Source: an uncultured Ruminobacter sp. (GTDB lineage: Bacteria > Pseudomonadota > Gammaproteobacteria > Enterobacterales > Succinivibrionaceae). Taken from it: DNA of 51,455 bases. Shown in pieces: positions 25,516 to 35,100 of this stretch. The DNA lies in the NCBI GenBank assembly GCA_902764345.1, contig CACWVT010000007.1, forward strand, positions 1-51,455, given 5' to 3'. The notes under the pieces were generated by a model. It made no database searches. It was given only the letters and a program-made list of their open reading frames with translations, and was not told the origin of the DNA. Made by a program: the position numbers and the translations under genes. Position 1 is the first letter of the stretch, and each line of letters opens with the position of its first letter.

Positions 25516-26475
25516 ATGAATACCATTAAAGAAGTAGTGGAAAAGGAAATAGAACATCTTAAGGTTATGGCCGGTCATCTTGATGAGCCTGAGTATCAGA
25601 AGGCTCTGGATCTGATTCAGTCATGTGAAGGTAAAATAGTAGTTACCGGTGTGGGCAAATCAGGTCATGTGGCTTCAAAGATAGCGGCCACCATGGCAAG
25701 CACCGGAACACCTGCGTTTTTCGTTCATCCCGGAGAAGCCTGTCACGGTGATCTCGGCATGATTCAGGAAAAGGATCTGGTGATAGCAATCTCCCATTCC
25801 GGAGAAAGCTCCGAAATCATGACCATTCTGCCTATCGTAAAGAGCAGGGGAATTAAGATTATCACCATAACTTCTAAGCCTCAGTCATCCATGGCGCTGA
25901 TTTCAGACGTACACCTGTGTACCTACATTACCGAAGAGGCTGGAAAGCTTAATCTGGCACCTACCTCCAGCACAACTGCCACCATGGTTTTGGGCGATGG
26001 TCTGGCCATTGCACTTGCCGAAAGAAATAATTTTACTCCGGTTGACTTTGCGGCAAGCCATCCCGGCGGAGCTCTCGGACGCAGGCTTCTCGTGCATAAC
26101 GAAAATGTAATGCACGTGGGCGCAGAGATTCCGTTCACCGGACTCGACAACACTCTTGGTGAGGCTGTTCTCGAGGTCAGTGAGAAGAAACTTGGCTTTG
26201 TCATCGTGCTTGATAAGGATGGTAAACTTTACGGCGTATTTACAGACGGTGACATCAGAAGAGCGCTTACACGCGGTTTTGATTTCAGAACTGCTCTTGT
26301 AAGTGATTTCATCAGAAAGGGCTGTTACACGGTAAAGCCTGATCAGATGGCGTATGATTCGCTTGTTCTCATGGAGGAGAAAAAGATTACCGCACTAGTT
26401 GTCGTTGATGACGATAATAAGGTTGTGGGGGCCTTCAACATTCACGACCTGTTCCAGTCAGGCATAAGAAAATAG
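25516..26475 (+). CDS. kdsD: Arabinose-5-phosphate isomerase
   Basis: 319 residues. It interconverts ribulose-5-phosphate and arabinose-5-phosphate, the first step to Kdo for LPS. The N-terminal SIS domain shows GKIVVTGVGKSGHVASKIAA, then FFVHPGEACHGDLGMI, ISHSGESSEI, and ASHPGGALGRRLL. Two CBS motifs (about residues 205-319; GVFTDGDIRRALTRG and VVGAFNIHDLFQSG) complete the usual KdsD/GutQ architecture. It is monocistronic: the terminator comes 78 bases after the stop. GutQ cannot be excluded by sequence, but no gut operon is nearby. Confidence 0.94.
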   Translation: MNTIKEVVEKEIEHLKVMAGHLDEPEYQKALDLIQSCEGKIVVTGVGKSGHVASKIAATMASTGTPAFFVHPGEACHGDLGMIQEKDLVIAISHSGESSEIMTILPIVKSRGIKIITITSKPQSSMALISDVHLCTYITEEAGKLNLAPTSSTTATMVLGDGLAIALAERNNFTPVDFAASHPGGALGRRLLVHNENVMHVGAEIPFTGLDNTLGEAVLEVSEKKLGFVIVLDKDGKLYGVFTDGDIRRALTRGFDFRTALVSDFIRKGCYTVKPDQMAYDSLVLMEEKKITALVVVDDDNKVVGAFNIHDLFQSGIRK

Positions 26476-26552
26476 TGTTTTAAGACAGGGTATTTCCGGC
26501 CGGATTATCTCACATTTAAGCGTTTTCCGGTTCCGGAAACCGACAGGGTATA

Positions 26553-26586
26553 AAAAAGAGCGAACACCGCAGTGTTCGCTCTTTTT
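26553..26586. terminator. Bidirectional terminator after kdsD
   Basis: AAAAAGAGCGAACAC (26553-26567) and GTGTTCGCTCTTTTT (26572-26586) form a 15-base stem with a 4-base loop and runs of A and T outside. It serves kdsD on the plus strand and the gene ending at 26613 on the minus strand. Confidence 0.93.
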
Positions 26587-26612
26587 GCAATCATGTAAGT
26601 ATAATTCTTAAC

Positions 26613-26933
26613 TTACTGGATGTAGATACTGTCCGGATTGACAATTTCAGGAGTGGTTTTGTACCTGGTAATCACGCCGTCGGCACATACGTGCTTTGAT
26701 TTGAATTTATGCAGGTTACCGTAACCGTTCTGATTAATGTAAACGGTGAAGGTCTGATTCGGATAGTTTCTGTCAAAGTTGATGAATGTCTGATGTCTTC
26801 CCGGAACCACATCGGCCACATAACCGCACACGGTCTGGAACTCCCCGATATGATGTTCGGCATCAACTGCGGAAATTCCCGCCTGAGCCGTAGAGCTCAG
26901 CAGTAGGGTTGAGAATATTAATTTGTTTTTCAT
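26613..26933 (-). CDS. Small secreted OB-fold-like protein
   Basis: 106 residues from ATG 26933 (an in-frame ATG four codons earlier has no better ribosome site). A signal peptide MKNKLIFSTLLLSSTAQAG is followed by a beta-rich domain: VCGYVADVVPG, TFINFDRNYPNQTFTVYI, HVCADGVITRYKTTPEIV. This pattern of strands matches the small OB-fold domains found beside bacterial secreted nucleases and in stand-alone periplasmic proteins. The two Cys residues (VCGY, HVCAD) could form a disulfide. The role is unknown, perhaps oligonucleotide or ion binding. Confidence 0.68.
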   Translation of the reverse strand: MKNKLIFSTLLLSSTAQAGISAVDAEHHIGEFQTVCGYVADVVPGRHQTFINFDRNYPNQTFTVYINQNGYGNLHKFKSKHVCADGVITRYKTTPEIVNPDSIYIQ

Positions 26934-27277
26934 GTAAGTTTCCAAAAGGAGATAAATATATATTTGTAATTATTATGAAATAGATATCATGTGTTATTCA
27001 TGATGGCGCGGATTATAGCACCTTTTATAAAAATGTGATACCTGTAAACTTATTATTTTTAGGAGTCGGTGAATATTAAACAAAACATATAATAATGTAG
27101 AATAAGTGCTCGGTTATACTGAAAATAAGGCTTATGTCCCGTGTCGAAGAATCAGGCGGTTTGTGCTGATACTGACGGCGGAACCCCGGTTTTAAAGGGC
27201 TGATGTTTTTTTTACTTGATTACGTTCAGAACAGTCCCCATGTCTTTATATGTGAAACCAATTCAGGAGAAAAAATT

Positions 27278-28696
27278 ATGTCTGAAGCAAAGAATCTGCA
27301 GAAAGAGCTGTTATGGGATTTCCCTGCAGCCTATAAAAACAAGGACAATGAGGCAGAAGCCGTAAATGCTTTTGCCGAAAAGTATAAGGTTTATCTGGAT
27401 AACTGCAAGACGGAAAGGGAATTTGTAAACTATGCCGGTTCATTCCTTAAGGATTACGGTTATGTTGAATTCGGTTCCGTGGCCGAAGAACTGAAAAAGG
27501 GAACCAGAAAGCTTAAGCAGGGAGACAAGCTCTTCTTCGTAAACAGAAAGAAATCCCTCATTATGTGTACCGTCGGTTCAAGACCGATAAATGACGGTTT
27601 AAGAATTACCGTATCACATGTCGATTCCCCAAGGCTTGATCTTAAGCCTTTTCCTGTTTCTGAAGACAGCGGCATAGCTTATCTTAAGACCCATTACTAT
27701 GGCGGTATCAGAAAGTACCAGTGGGTGACAATTCCTCTGGCTCTTCACGGCGTGGTGGTAAAACCTGACGGATCATCAATTAATGTATCCGTAGGTGAAG
27801 ATCCTGCTGATCCGGTTCTTTATATTACCGATCTTCTTCCTCATCTCGGACAGGAGCAGAATGAACGCAAGCTCAAGGACGGCATAAAAGGGGAAGAACT
27901 TAGGGCAATCGCCGCAACCATTCCTTTCATCGATGATGAGGAAGAGGAAATAAAGGAAGGGGTAAAGCTTAACCTTCTGCGTCTCCTGAATGAAAAATAC
28001 GGCTTTACCGAAAAGGACTTCCTAACTGCCGAGCTTTCTCTTGTTCCTGCATATAATGCAAGAGACGTGGGGCTTGACAGAAGTCTTGTGGGATCATACG
28101 GTCAGGACGATCGCGTATGTGCCTTTGGTGCCTTCATGGCAGAGCTTGAGACCGAAAAGCCTGAATTTACCACTCTTACAGTTTTTGCGGATAAGGAGGA
28201 AATCGGTTCATACGGTCCTACAGGCATGAGCTCAGACTTCATGCTCAATTTCATCGAGGATCTTACCGAGGTTATGGGCGGTAACGTCAATACGGTATTA
28301 CGTGCCTCAAATGCTCTCTCAACCGATGTTGATGCCGCTTATGACCCCGTGTTTGCCGGTGTTTACGACAAACAGAACAGCTGTCAGCTGAACAAGGGCT
28401 GCGTAATCACAAAATACACCGGTGCCAGAGGTAAGTCCGGAAGCAATGATGCCAGTGCCGAGCTGATGGCTCTCGTGACCGGTATTTTTGACAGAAACAA
28501 CGTAAGCTGGCAGATTGGTGAACTCGGAGCAGTGGATGCCGGCGGTGGCGGAACAGTTGCACTTTACATTGCAAGGTTCGACATTAATGTAGTTGATCTC
28601 GGAGTGCCTATTCTGGCAATGCATTCTCCGTTTGAGCTGGCTGCAAAGTATGATATTTACAGCCTCTACAGAGCTGTTCTTGCTTTTTACAAGTAA
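27278..28696 (+). CDS. M18-family aspartyl-type aminopeptidase
   Basis: 472 residues from ATG 27278, preceded by CAGGAGA; the frame is open 25 codons further upstream without a good ribosome site. M18 enzymes are cytosolic dodecameric zinc peptidases that remove N-terminal acidic or hydrophobic residues. Zinc-site motifs are present: VSHVDSPRLDLKP (His, Asp), DKEEIGSYGPTG (Glu pair), STDVDAAYDP (Asp) and the C-terminal AMHSPFELAAKYD (His). Length matches the family. It is a single gene with its own terminator. Confidence 0.92.
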   Translation: MSEAKNLQKELLWDFPAAYKNKDNEAEAVNAFAEKYKVYLDNCKTEREFVNYAGSFLKDYGYVEFGSVAEELKKGTRKLKQGDKLFFVNRKKSLIMCTVGSRPINDGLRITVSHVDSPRLDLKPFPVSEDSGIAYLKTHYYGGIRKYQWVTIPLALHGVVVKPDGSSINVSVGEDPADPVLYITDLLPHLGQEQNERKLKDGIKGEELRAIAATIPFIDDEEEEIKEGVKLNLLRLLNEKYGFTEKDFLTAELSLVPAYNARDVGLDRSLVGSYGQDDRVCAFGAFMAELETEKPEFTTLTVFADKEEIGSYGPTGMSSDFMLNFIEDLTEVMGGNVNTVLRASNALSTDVDAAYDPVFAGVYDKQNSCQLNKGCVITKYTGARGKSGSNDASAELMALVTGIFDRNNVSWQIGELGAVDAGGGGTVALYIARFDINVVDLGVPILAMHSPFELAAKYDIYSLYRAVLAFYK

Positions 28697-28741
28697 TCTG
28701 AATCCGTCTGCTGTCAGCCCGTAAGTCATACGCAGACAGTG

Positions 28742-28791
28742 AATCCGGAAATTCGGTGAGCTCCCGCAGGAGCCGGATTTCCGGATTGTTT
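28742..28791 (+). terminator. Terminator of the M18 peptidase gene
   Basis: AATCCGGAAAT (28742-28752) pairs with ATTTCCGGATT (28777-28787) and encloses a second stem GCTCC/GGAGC, followed by GTTTT. Confidence 0.85.
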
Positions 28792-28965
28792 TCATGTGCG
28801 GAGCATGAAACGGATCGTTATCTGATATTCGGTCTGACGTTCCGTCTTTCAGTGTATCCACATTTCATTTTTACAAACAGTCGGAAAAACGTATCCGAGT
28901 ATGGTTTAACTGTTTCGACTGTCGTTCAAAAAAACATAAAACGTGAAGCGGTTTGCATTTTTATC

Positions 28966-28993
28966 TTGATAAAAATAGTTAATAGTATAAAAT
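28966..28993 (+). promoter_or_regulatory. carAB promoter
   Basis: TTGATA (28966-28971), a 16-base spacer and TAAAAT (28988-28993) lie about 100 bases before carA. A second -35-like TTGACG at 29021-29026 with a weak -10 (TAACAG) could be a downstream promoter, echoing the tandem promoters of enteric carAB. No clear ArgR box was seen. Confidence 0.6.
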
Positions 28994-29096
28994 GCTTAAG
29001 ATTTAACAAGATTTTTGTTATTGACGCATTCTTTTATGCCCAATAACAGAAATTTTATTTCATAAAGTAGTAAAAATAAGTATTCCGGAGGTCATC

Positions 29097-30239
29097 TTGA
29101 CTCATTCTGCATTACTAGTGTTGGAAGATGGCACAGTATTCAGGGGTGTTTCATTTGGCGCTAAAGGCTGCGCCGTAGGTGAAGTAGTATTCAATACTTC
29201 AATGACTGGATATCAGGAAATTTTGACCGATCCTTCATATTCCAGACAGATAGTAACACTCACATATCCTCATATCGGTAATTATGGTTGTAACGAAGAA
29301 GATGAGGAGTCTCCAAAAATTCATCCTCAGGGTTTAGTAATCCGCGATCTTCCTCTGTTAGCTTCTAACTTTAGAAGTCAGAGCTCTCTTTCAGATTATC
29401 TCGTTAAGCACAATGTAGTAGGTATCTGTGACATCGATACCCGTAAGCTTACCAGAATCCTCCGTGAAAAGGGTGCTCAGGCCGGTTGCATTTTATCATG
29501 TGATGATCTGAATGAAGAAGAGGCCTTACGCCGCGCCAGAGAATTTCCTGGACTTAAGGGAATGGACCTTGCGAAGGAAGTAACCTGCGCAGCTCCGTAT
29601 GAATGGACTCAGGGTACCTGGTCACTCGGTAACGGTCACAAGGAACAGAAGGCTGAAGATTTACCTTATCACGTTGTGGCATACGATTTCGGCGTGAAGA
29701 GAAATATTTTAAGAATGCTTGCTGACAGAGGCTGCCGTTTAACCGTTGTTCCGGCAACAACTCCTGCTTCTGAAGTTCTCGCAATGAATCCGGACGGCGT
29801 ATTCCTTTCAAACGGTCCGGGAGATCCGGAACCATGTACCTATGCTCAGGATGCAATCAGGGAAATCCTTGATCACAACATTCCTACATTCGGTATCTGT
29901 CTCGGTCATCAGCTTCTCGGTCTCGCCAGTGGCGCCAAGACCGTTAAGATGAAGTTCGGTCACCACGGTGCAAACCATCCTGTAAAGGATCTTGCCGACA
30001 ATACCGTAATGATTTCATCTCAGAACCACGGATTTGCCGTAGACAAGGATACTCTCCCTTCATGCCTGAAGGTAACTCACGTATCTCTCTTCGATGGCAG
30101 TTTACAGGGTATTGAACGCACCGATAAGCCTGCATTCAGCTTCCAGGGTCACCCTGAAGCAAGCCCAGGTCCTCATGACGTGGCAGGTTTATTCGATCAT
30201 TTCATAGATTTAATTAAGGCAAATCGTCAGGGTAAGTAA
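29097..30239 (+). CDS. carA: Carbamoyl-phosphate synthase, small (glutaminase) subunit
   Basis: 380 residues. It releases ammonia from glutamine for CarB. The class-I amidotransferase domain has Cys268 in [11 protein letters not shown] and the His/Glu pair in [13 protein letters not shown]. The N-terminal half ([34 protein letters not shown]) matches CarA. The start codon is TTG at 29097, with CGGAGG six bases upstream; the E. coli carA start is also TTG. It ends immediately before carB (stop at 30237-30239, ATG at 30240). Codon use is tightly biased, suggesting high expression. Confidence 0.98.
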   Translation: MTHSALLVLEDGTVFRGVSFGAKGCAVGEVVFNTSMTGYQEILTDPSYSRQIVTLTYPHIGNYGCNEEDEESPKIHPQGLVIRDLPLLASNFRSQSSLSDYLVKHNVVGICDIDTRKLTRILREKGAQAGCILSCDDLNEEEALRRAREFPGLKGMDLAKEVTCAAPYEWTQGTWSLGNGHKEQKAEDLPYHVVAYDFGVKRNILRMLADRGCRLTVVPATTPASEVLAMNPDGVFLSNGPGDPEPCTYAQDAIREILDHNIPTFGICLGHQLLGLASGAKTVKMKFGHHGANHPVKDLADNTVMISSQNHGFAVDKDTLPSCLKVTHVSLFDGSLQGIERTDKPAFSFQGHPEASPGPHDVAGLFDHFIDLIKANRQGK

Positions 30240-33200
30240 ATGGCAAAGCGTACAGACATAAAAAGCATCCTTATTTTGGGTGCAGGTCCAATAGTAATTG
30301 GTCAGGCCTGCGAATTCGATTACTCAGGTACTCAGGCCTGTAAGGCTTTAAGGGAAGAAGGTTACCGCGTAATTCTGGTTAACTCAAACCCTGCTACCAT
30401 CATGACTGACCCGGAAATGGCTGATGCAACCTATATCGAGCCAATTACCTGGCAGGTAGTCGAAAAGATTATTGAAAAGGAAAGACCGGATGCGATCCTT
30501 CCTACCATGGGCGGTCAGACCGCACTTAACTGTGCCCTTGACCTCGAAAACAACGGTGTGCTGAAGAAGTACGGCGTTGAAATGATCGGTGCAACCGCTG
30601 ATGCAATCGATAAGGCGGAAGACCGTGAACGTTTCGACAAGGCGATGAAGAACATCGGTTTAAGCTGTCCTAAGGCCGGTATCGCTCACAGCATGGAAGA
30701 AGCATGGGCCGTACAGAGGGAAGTAGGTTTCCCATGTATCATCAGACCATCATTCACCATGGGCGGTTCAGGCGGCGGTATTGCTTACAACCCTGATGAA
30801 TTCGAAGAAATCTGTAACAGAGGTCTGGATCTTTCTCCAACCCATGAACTTCTGATTGATGAATCATTAATCGGTTGGAAGGAATACGAAATGGAAGTTG
30901 TACGTGACCGTAACGACAACTGCATTATCGTATGTTCAATCGAAAACTTCGATCCTATGGGTATCCATACCGGTGACTCCATAACTGTAGCTCCTGCTCA
31001 GACTCTTACTGATAAGGAATACCAGATTATGCGTAACGCCTCCATGGCGGTACTGAGAGAAATCGGTGTTGAAACCGGCGGTTCCAACGTTCAGTTCGGT
31101 ATCAATCCGAAGGACGGCCGCATGGTCATCATTGAAATGAACCCTCGCGTATCTCGTTCATCAGCTCTCGCTTCAAAGGCTACCGGCTTCCCAATCGCAA
31201 AGATTGCCGCAAAACTTGCCGTGGGTTACACCCTTGATGAACTCAAGAACGACATTACCGAAGGCAAGACTCCTGCATCATTCGAACCTTCAATTGACTA
31301 CGTTGTTACCAAGGTACCTCGTTTCAATTTTGAAAAGTTTGCGCAGGCAAATGATCGTCTGACCACTCAGATGAAGTCAGTAGGTGAAGTTATGGCAATC
31401 GGCCGTAATTTCCAGGAATCACTGCAGAAGGCTCTCCGCGGTCTTGAAATCGGTAAGAGCGGTCTCGATCCTATTGTTAAGCTTGATGCTGAAGATGCTC
31501 GTACCACCATTGAACACGAGCTCGAAGATGCCGGCGCTCACCGTATCTGGTACATCGGTGATGCTTTCCGTCTCGGCATGAGCCTTGAAGAAGTTCAGTA
31601 TCATACCGATATCGATCCATGGTTCCTCGTTCAGATCGAAGAACTCATCAAGTACGAAGAAAAGATTGTTGAACTCGGTATTTCAGGTCTTGATGAAGAT
31701 TTCATGCGTGCCATCAAGCGCAAGGGCTTCTCTGATATCAGAATCGCCAAGCTGGTTGGTACCACTGAAAGAGAAATCAGAAAGTTACGTAACAGACTCG
31801 GCGTGCTTCCAGTATTCAAGCGTGTTGATACCTGTGCTGCAGAATTCTCAACCAATACTTCATACATGTACTCATCATACGATGAAGAATCAGAAGTAGC
31901 TCCTTCAAACAAGAAGAAGATCATGATTCTCGGCGGCGGTCCTAACAGAATCGGTCAGGGTATCGAATTCGACTACTGCTGTGTACACGCAGCCATGGCT
32001 TTACGTCATGACGGTTACGAAACCATCATGGTTAACTGTAACCCTGAAACCGTATCAACCGACTACGATACTTCAGACAGACTTTACTTCGAACCTGTAA
32101 CCCTCGAAGACGTACTGGAAATCTGCCGTGTTGAAAATCCGGACGGCGTTATCGTTCAGTTCGGCGGTCAGACTCCGTTAAAGCTTGCCCTTTCTCTGGA
32201 AAAGGCCGGTGTGCCTATTATCGGTACCAGCCCTGATGCAATCGACCGTGCGGAAGACCGTGAACGTTTCCAGCAGTGTGTTAACAGATTACATCTGTTA
32301 CAGCCTAAGAACGCTACCGTATTCGCTCTTGAAGAAGCTGTTGAAGAAGCCAAGAAGATTACTTATCCTCTGGTTGTTCGTCCTTCATACGTGCTCGGTG
32401 GCCGTGCAATGGAAATCGTTTATGATGAAGTTGACCTCCGTCGTTACTTCAAGGAAGCCGTTAAGGTTTCAAACGAATCTCCTGTACTTCTGGACAAGTT
32501 CCTTGACAGTGCAACCGAAGTTGACGTTGATGCCGTATGTGACGGTAAGAACGTTGTAATCGGCGGTATCATGGAACATATCGAACAGTGCGGTATTCAC
32601 TCTGGTGACTCAAGTTGCTCTCTTCCTCCATATCAGTTAAGTGCTGAAATTCAGGACAAGATTCGTGATCAGGTAAGAAAGCTTGCTCTTGAACTTGGCG
32701 TAGTAGGTCTTATGAACACCCAGTTCGCAGTTCGTGAAAACGAAGTTTACCTCATCGAAGTAAACCCTCGTGCCGCACGTACCGTTCCGTTCGTGTCAAA
32801 GGCTACCGGTGTACCTCTTGCCAAGGTTGCAGCCCGTATCATGGTAGGTCAGTCACTTGAAGAACAGGGTTTAACCAAGGAAGTTATTCCTTCATACTAC
32901 TCTGTAAAGGAAGTAGTTCTTCCATTTAACAAGTTCCCAGGTGTTGACCCCCTGCTCGGACCTGAAATGAGATCAACCGGTGAAGTTATGGGTATCGGCA
33001 GAACCTTCCCAGAAGCGTTTGCCAAGGCTCAGCTCGGTGCAAACTCAAAGATTCAGAGAAACGGTCATGTTCTGCTTTCCGTAAGAAATTCAGACAAGCA
33101 CCGCCTGCCTGAACTCGGTAAGAGACTTATTAACGAAGGCTTTACCATTGACGCAACTCATGGTACCTATCAGGTTCTTTCCGCTGCCGGCATCCCTTGC

Positions 33201-33485
33201 CGTCAGGTTAAGAAGGTATACGAAGGCAGACCTAACATTCTGGACTTCATGAAGAGTAATGAGTATAACTACATCATTAACACCACTGAAGGCAGAAAGG
33301 CAATTGAAGACTCCAAGACTCTCCGTCGCGGTGCTCTTCAGTACAAGGTAACCTATACCACCACCATGAATGCTGCTTTTGCTTCATGCATGGCCAACGA
33401 TACCAAGGTTGATGAAACTGCTTCAGTTCATTCAATCCAGGAACTTCATGAACTGGTTCATTCAGGACTTAACATCAAGAAGTAA
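30240..33485 (+). CDS. carB: Carbamoyl-phosphate synthase, large subunit
   Basis: 1081 residues, the full CarB length. It makes carbamoyl phosphate from ammonia, bicarbonate and two ATP for pyrimidines and arginine. The two homologous synthetase halves are visible: [19 protein letters not shown] and [18 protein letters not shown], each followed by ATP-grasp motifs ([12 protein letters not shown] and [15 protein letters not shown]). The C-terminal 130 residues form the allosteric domain (LLSVRNSDK to the end), where UMP and ornithine bind in E. coli. It directly abuts carA. Confidence 0.99.
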   Translation: MAKRTDIKSILILGAGPIVIGQACEFDYSGTQACKALREEGYRVILVNSNPATIMTDPEMADATYIEPITWQVVEKIIEKERPDAILPTMGGQTALNCALDLENNGVLKKYGVEMIGATADAIDKAEDRERFDKAMKNIGLSCPKAGIAHSMEEAWAVQREVGFPCIIRPSFTMGGSGGGIAYNPDEFEEICNRGLDLSPTHELLIDESLIGWKEYEMEVVRDRNDNCIIVCSIENFDPMGIHTGDSITVAPAQTLTDKEYQIMRNASMAVLREIGVETGGSNVQFGINPKDGRMVIIEMNPRVSRSSALASKATGFPIAKIAAKLAVGYTLDELKNDITEGKTPASFEPSIDYVVTKVPRFNFEKFAQANDRLTTQMKSVGEVMAIGRNFQESLQKALRGLEIGKSGLDPIVKLDAEDARTTIEHELEDAGAHRIWYIGDAFRLGMSLEEVQYHTDIDPWFLVQIEELIKYEEKIVELGISGLDEDFMRAIKRKGFSDIRIAKLVGTTEREIRKLRNRLGVLPVFKRVDTCAAEFSTNTSYMYSSYDEESEVAPSNKKKIMILGGGPNRIGQGIEFDYCCVHAAMALRHDGYETIMVNCNPETVSTDYDTSDRLYFEPVTLEDVLEICRVENPDGVIVQFGGQTPLKLALSLEKAGVPIIGTSPDAIDRAEDRERFQQCVNRLHLLQPKNATVFALEEAVEEAKKITYPLVVRPSYVLGGRAMEIVYDEVDLRRYFKEAVKVSNESPVLLDKFLDSATEVDVDAVCDGKNVVIGGIMEHIEQCGIHSGDSSCSLPPYQLSAEIQDKIRDQVRKLALELGVVGLMNTQFAVRENEVYLIEVNPRAARTVPFVSKATGVPLAKVAARIMVGQSLEEQGLTKEVIPSYYSVKEVVLPFNKFPGVDPLLGPEMRSTGEVMGIGRTFPEAFAKAQLGANSKIQRNGHVLLSVRNSDKHRLPELGKRLINEGFTIDATHGTYQVLSAAGIPCRQVKKVYEGRPNILDFMKSNEYNYIINTTEGRKAIEDSKTLRRGALQYKVTYTTTMNAAFASCMANDTKVDETASVHSIQELHELVHSGLNIKK

Positions 33486-33518
33486 TCCAAGGGTATCAGA
33501 CGTTATCTGATATAGAGT

Positions 33519-33548
33519 AAAAGGAGTGCCTCAGGGCATTCCTTTTTT
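33519..33548 (+). terminator. carAB terminator
   Basis: AAGGAGTGCC and GGCATTCCTT pair around a TCAG loop (one G-U pair), followed by a run of T, 34 bases after the carB stop. Confidence 0.87.
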
Positions 33549-33608
33549 ATTTGTTTTTTCTGAATCAGGCGTCTGTCAGTACATGATCGTAAATTCTGAA
33601 AATTAAAA

Positions 33609-33636
33609 TTGTGTAATCCTGCCGATGTGTTAGAAT
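33609..33636 (+). promoter_or_regulatory. Candidate promoter of the secreted unknown gene
   Basis: TTGTGT (33609-33614) and TAGAAT (33631-33636) are 16 bases apart, about 143 bases before the ATG at 33779. Confidence 0.45.
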
Positions 33637-33778
33637 TTTCGGAAATCAGTTCGGGAGCGTTACTGAAAGATGTTACGTCTGGCTGATGTCTGAACAGAGT
33701 GTCTGGAGTTCAGACCAGGACGTGTTTAATCTGACTGTTTCCCGTGATAAGTGTTCCGGTGTTGTTTATTGGGGATGT

Positions 33779-34315
33779 ATGAGAGATTTTTTTAAGTCAG
33801 CGACTGCTGCCGTAATGCTTTCTGCCGTGTGTGCAACCTCTCTTTATGCTGGAGAAGGTTCGGAACCTGCGGCAAACTATGATTTCGGCGGTCATAGATT
33901 TAATGTGTCAAGCGGTGAATTTGATAACGAGGGTATATGTTCAGTTGAATTGGATGACATGCATCCTAAAGAATATCAGATTACGGTTGAAACAGTAAGC
34001 AGACCGTCTCTTGAGGATTTTACCGTTACGTTTAAGGATATGAAGCAGAGATGCAGTTCAGTAACGTTTATTGACAGTCAGGGCAACATCTCATCAGAAC
34101 CAAAGGAAACCGAAGATCGCATATATCGCTTTGAGGCAAAGTGCTTTAGGGGAAATGGTGCCGTTAACGGATATTACGATTCAAAGCATAAGTTCTACAA
34201 ATATACCCTTATTTATGCCATGAGTGATGAAGTTGTGAAAAAGCTGGCATCAGCAGGCATTACGGATCACATGGACAGGGTTCTCGTCAGAACATGTCCT
34301 TTCTACACAAAATAA
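33779..34315 (+). CDS. Secreted protein of unknown function next to the CRISPR array
   Basis: 178 residues from ATG 33779, chosen because a signal peptide (FKSATAAVMLSAVCATSLYA, cleaved before GEGS) begins just after it and GGGG precedes it. The open frame extends 31 codons upstream with no such features. The mature protein is beta-rich with four Cys residues (ICSVEL, RCSSVTF, AKCFRGN, TCPFY), suggesting two disulfides in the periplasm. I do not recognise the family. It is a single gene followed by a terminator and then the distal end of the CRISPR array. There is no sign it is a cas gene. Confidence 0.75.
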   Translation: MRDFFKSATAAVMLSAVCATSLYAGEGSEPAANYDFGGHRFNVSSGEFDNEGICSVELDDMHPKEYQITVETVSRPSLEDFTVTFKDMKQRCSSVTFIDSQGNISSEPKETEDRIYRFEAKCFRGNGAVNGYYDSKHKFYKYTLIYAMSDEVVKKLASAGITDHMDRVLVRTCPFYTK

Positions 34316-34360
34316 ATATACTTAGTATACCGGCACTGTTTATGATGCCGGACTATCAGA

Positions 34361-34400
34361 GACAGGTCTCATTACATTAGCGTTGTGAGGCCTGTTTTTA
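34361..34400 (+). terminator. Terminator before the CRISPR array
   Basis: ACAGGTCTCA (34362-34371) pairs with TGAGGCCTGT (34386-34395, one G-U pair), followed by a T-run. An extra hairpin, CCGGCA/TGCCGG, lies at 34330-34351. Confidence 0.75.
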
Positions 34401-34443
34401 TTAATTCCGGAATTCCGTTCTTTCATTTTGAATGCGTGGCATT

Positions 34444-34480
34444 GCGTTAAAAGGTCTGTTTGGAAGACTGCATCTGCAAT
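34444..34480 (+). repeat. Decayed CRISPR repeat at the trailer end
   Basis: The last 15 bases (GACTGCATCTGCAAT) match 13 of 15 bases of the array repeat's end. It lies exactly one spacer length (37 bases) before the first recognisable repeat. The first half of the copy is no longer similar. Confidence 0.5.
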
Positions 34481-34517
34481 TGCATCCAACCAAAGAAAAT
34501 TTGAACTGGATGTTATT

Positions 34518-34924
34518 GTTTCAATCCTTCTAAGCGTGGGCATGTCTCTGCAATCATGAAGTATGGTTACATTCTGATTCTTAACGAAATGTTTCAATCC
34601 CTCTAAGCGAGGGCCTGCCTCTGCAATGGCGTAAACCTGTTCATGTATGGTAATTCAGCTTACACGTTTCAATCCCTCTAAGCGAGGGCCCGCCTCTGCA
34701 ATGTAAATAACGTTGATACATCTAAGTTTGGAATTTAATAGTTTCAATCCCTCTAAGCGAGGGCCCGCCTCTGCAATTTACTAATCCAAGTATCAAACAG
34801 TTGCAGGAACTGCAGTTTCAATCCCTCTAAGCGAGGGCCTGCCTCTGCAATTCTACTTTCCGGGAAATTGCTGCGAGTACGAAGAGGGTTTCAATCCCTC
34901 TAAGCGAGGGCCCGCCTCTGCAAT
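34518..34924 (-). CRISPR. CRISPR array: six 37-base repeats, five spacers, no cas genes in the window
   Basis: Repeats start at 34518, 34591, 34666, 34741, 34815 and 34888, each 37 bases. Spacers are 36, 38, 38, 37 and 36 bases, all different. On the plus strand each repeat begins GTTTCAATCC and ends CTCTGCAAT. On the minus strand it ends in ATTGAAAC, the usual 8-base crRNA handle, directly after the stem CCCTC-GCTTA-GAGGG. The 34518 copy differs at several positions and a decayed copy sits further left, so the left is the old (trailer) end. The AT-rich leader is on the right, and transcription is inferred to run leftwards. The repeat form suggests a Cas6-type class 1 system; the subtype cannot be set. 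Confidence 0.96.
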
Positions 34925-35100
34925 AGTAAACATTCTGAGGCCTTTATTATCAAGGGTTTTACGGTACTGTTTTTCTAACCTGATAATCAGCATGCGAAAA
35001 TTATCATATAAAAAATATTCATGCAACTGAAAGTTCAGTAAAATCAGGCGTTGTTCACGTTTCTAACCTGCGTGGTTTTTGCCCATAAAAACGGTTAGAA
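34925..35100 (-). promoter_or_regulatory. CRISPR leader with repeated TTCTAACC motifs and candidate promoter
   Basis: TTCTAACC occurs at 34973-34980 and 35061-35068, and inverted (GGTTAGAA) at 35093-35100. The last two form a hairpin whose inner part also pairs (GTTTTT with AAAAAC). On the minus strand, TTGCAT (35021-35026) and GATAAT (35000-35005) are 15 bases apart and could drive array transcription about 70 bases from the first repeat. AT-rich throughout. Confidence 0.6.

Noticed and set aside
28319-28861. 180-codon frame opposite the M18 peptidase
   Set aside because: Antisense shadow of a clear conserved gene.
28756-29046. 96-codon frame upstream of carA
   Set aside because: It covers the previous terminator and the carAB promoter; low-quality residues and no ribosome site.
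34340-34597. 85-codon frame on the minus strand across the CRISPR array end
   Set aside because: It runs through a terminator and two CRISPR repeats, so the frame is an accident of the repeats.
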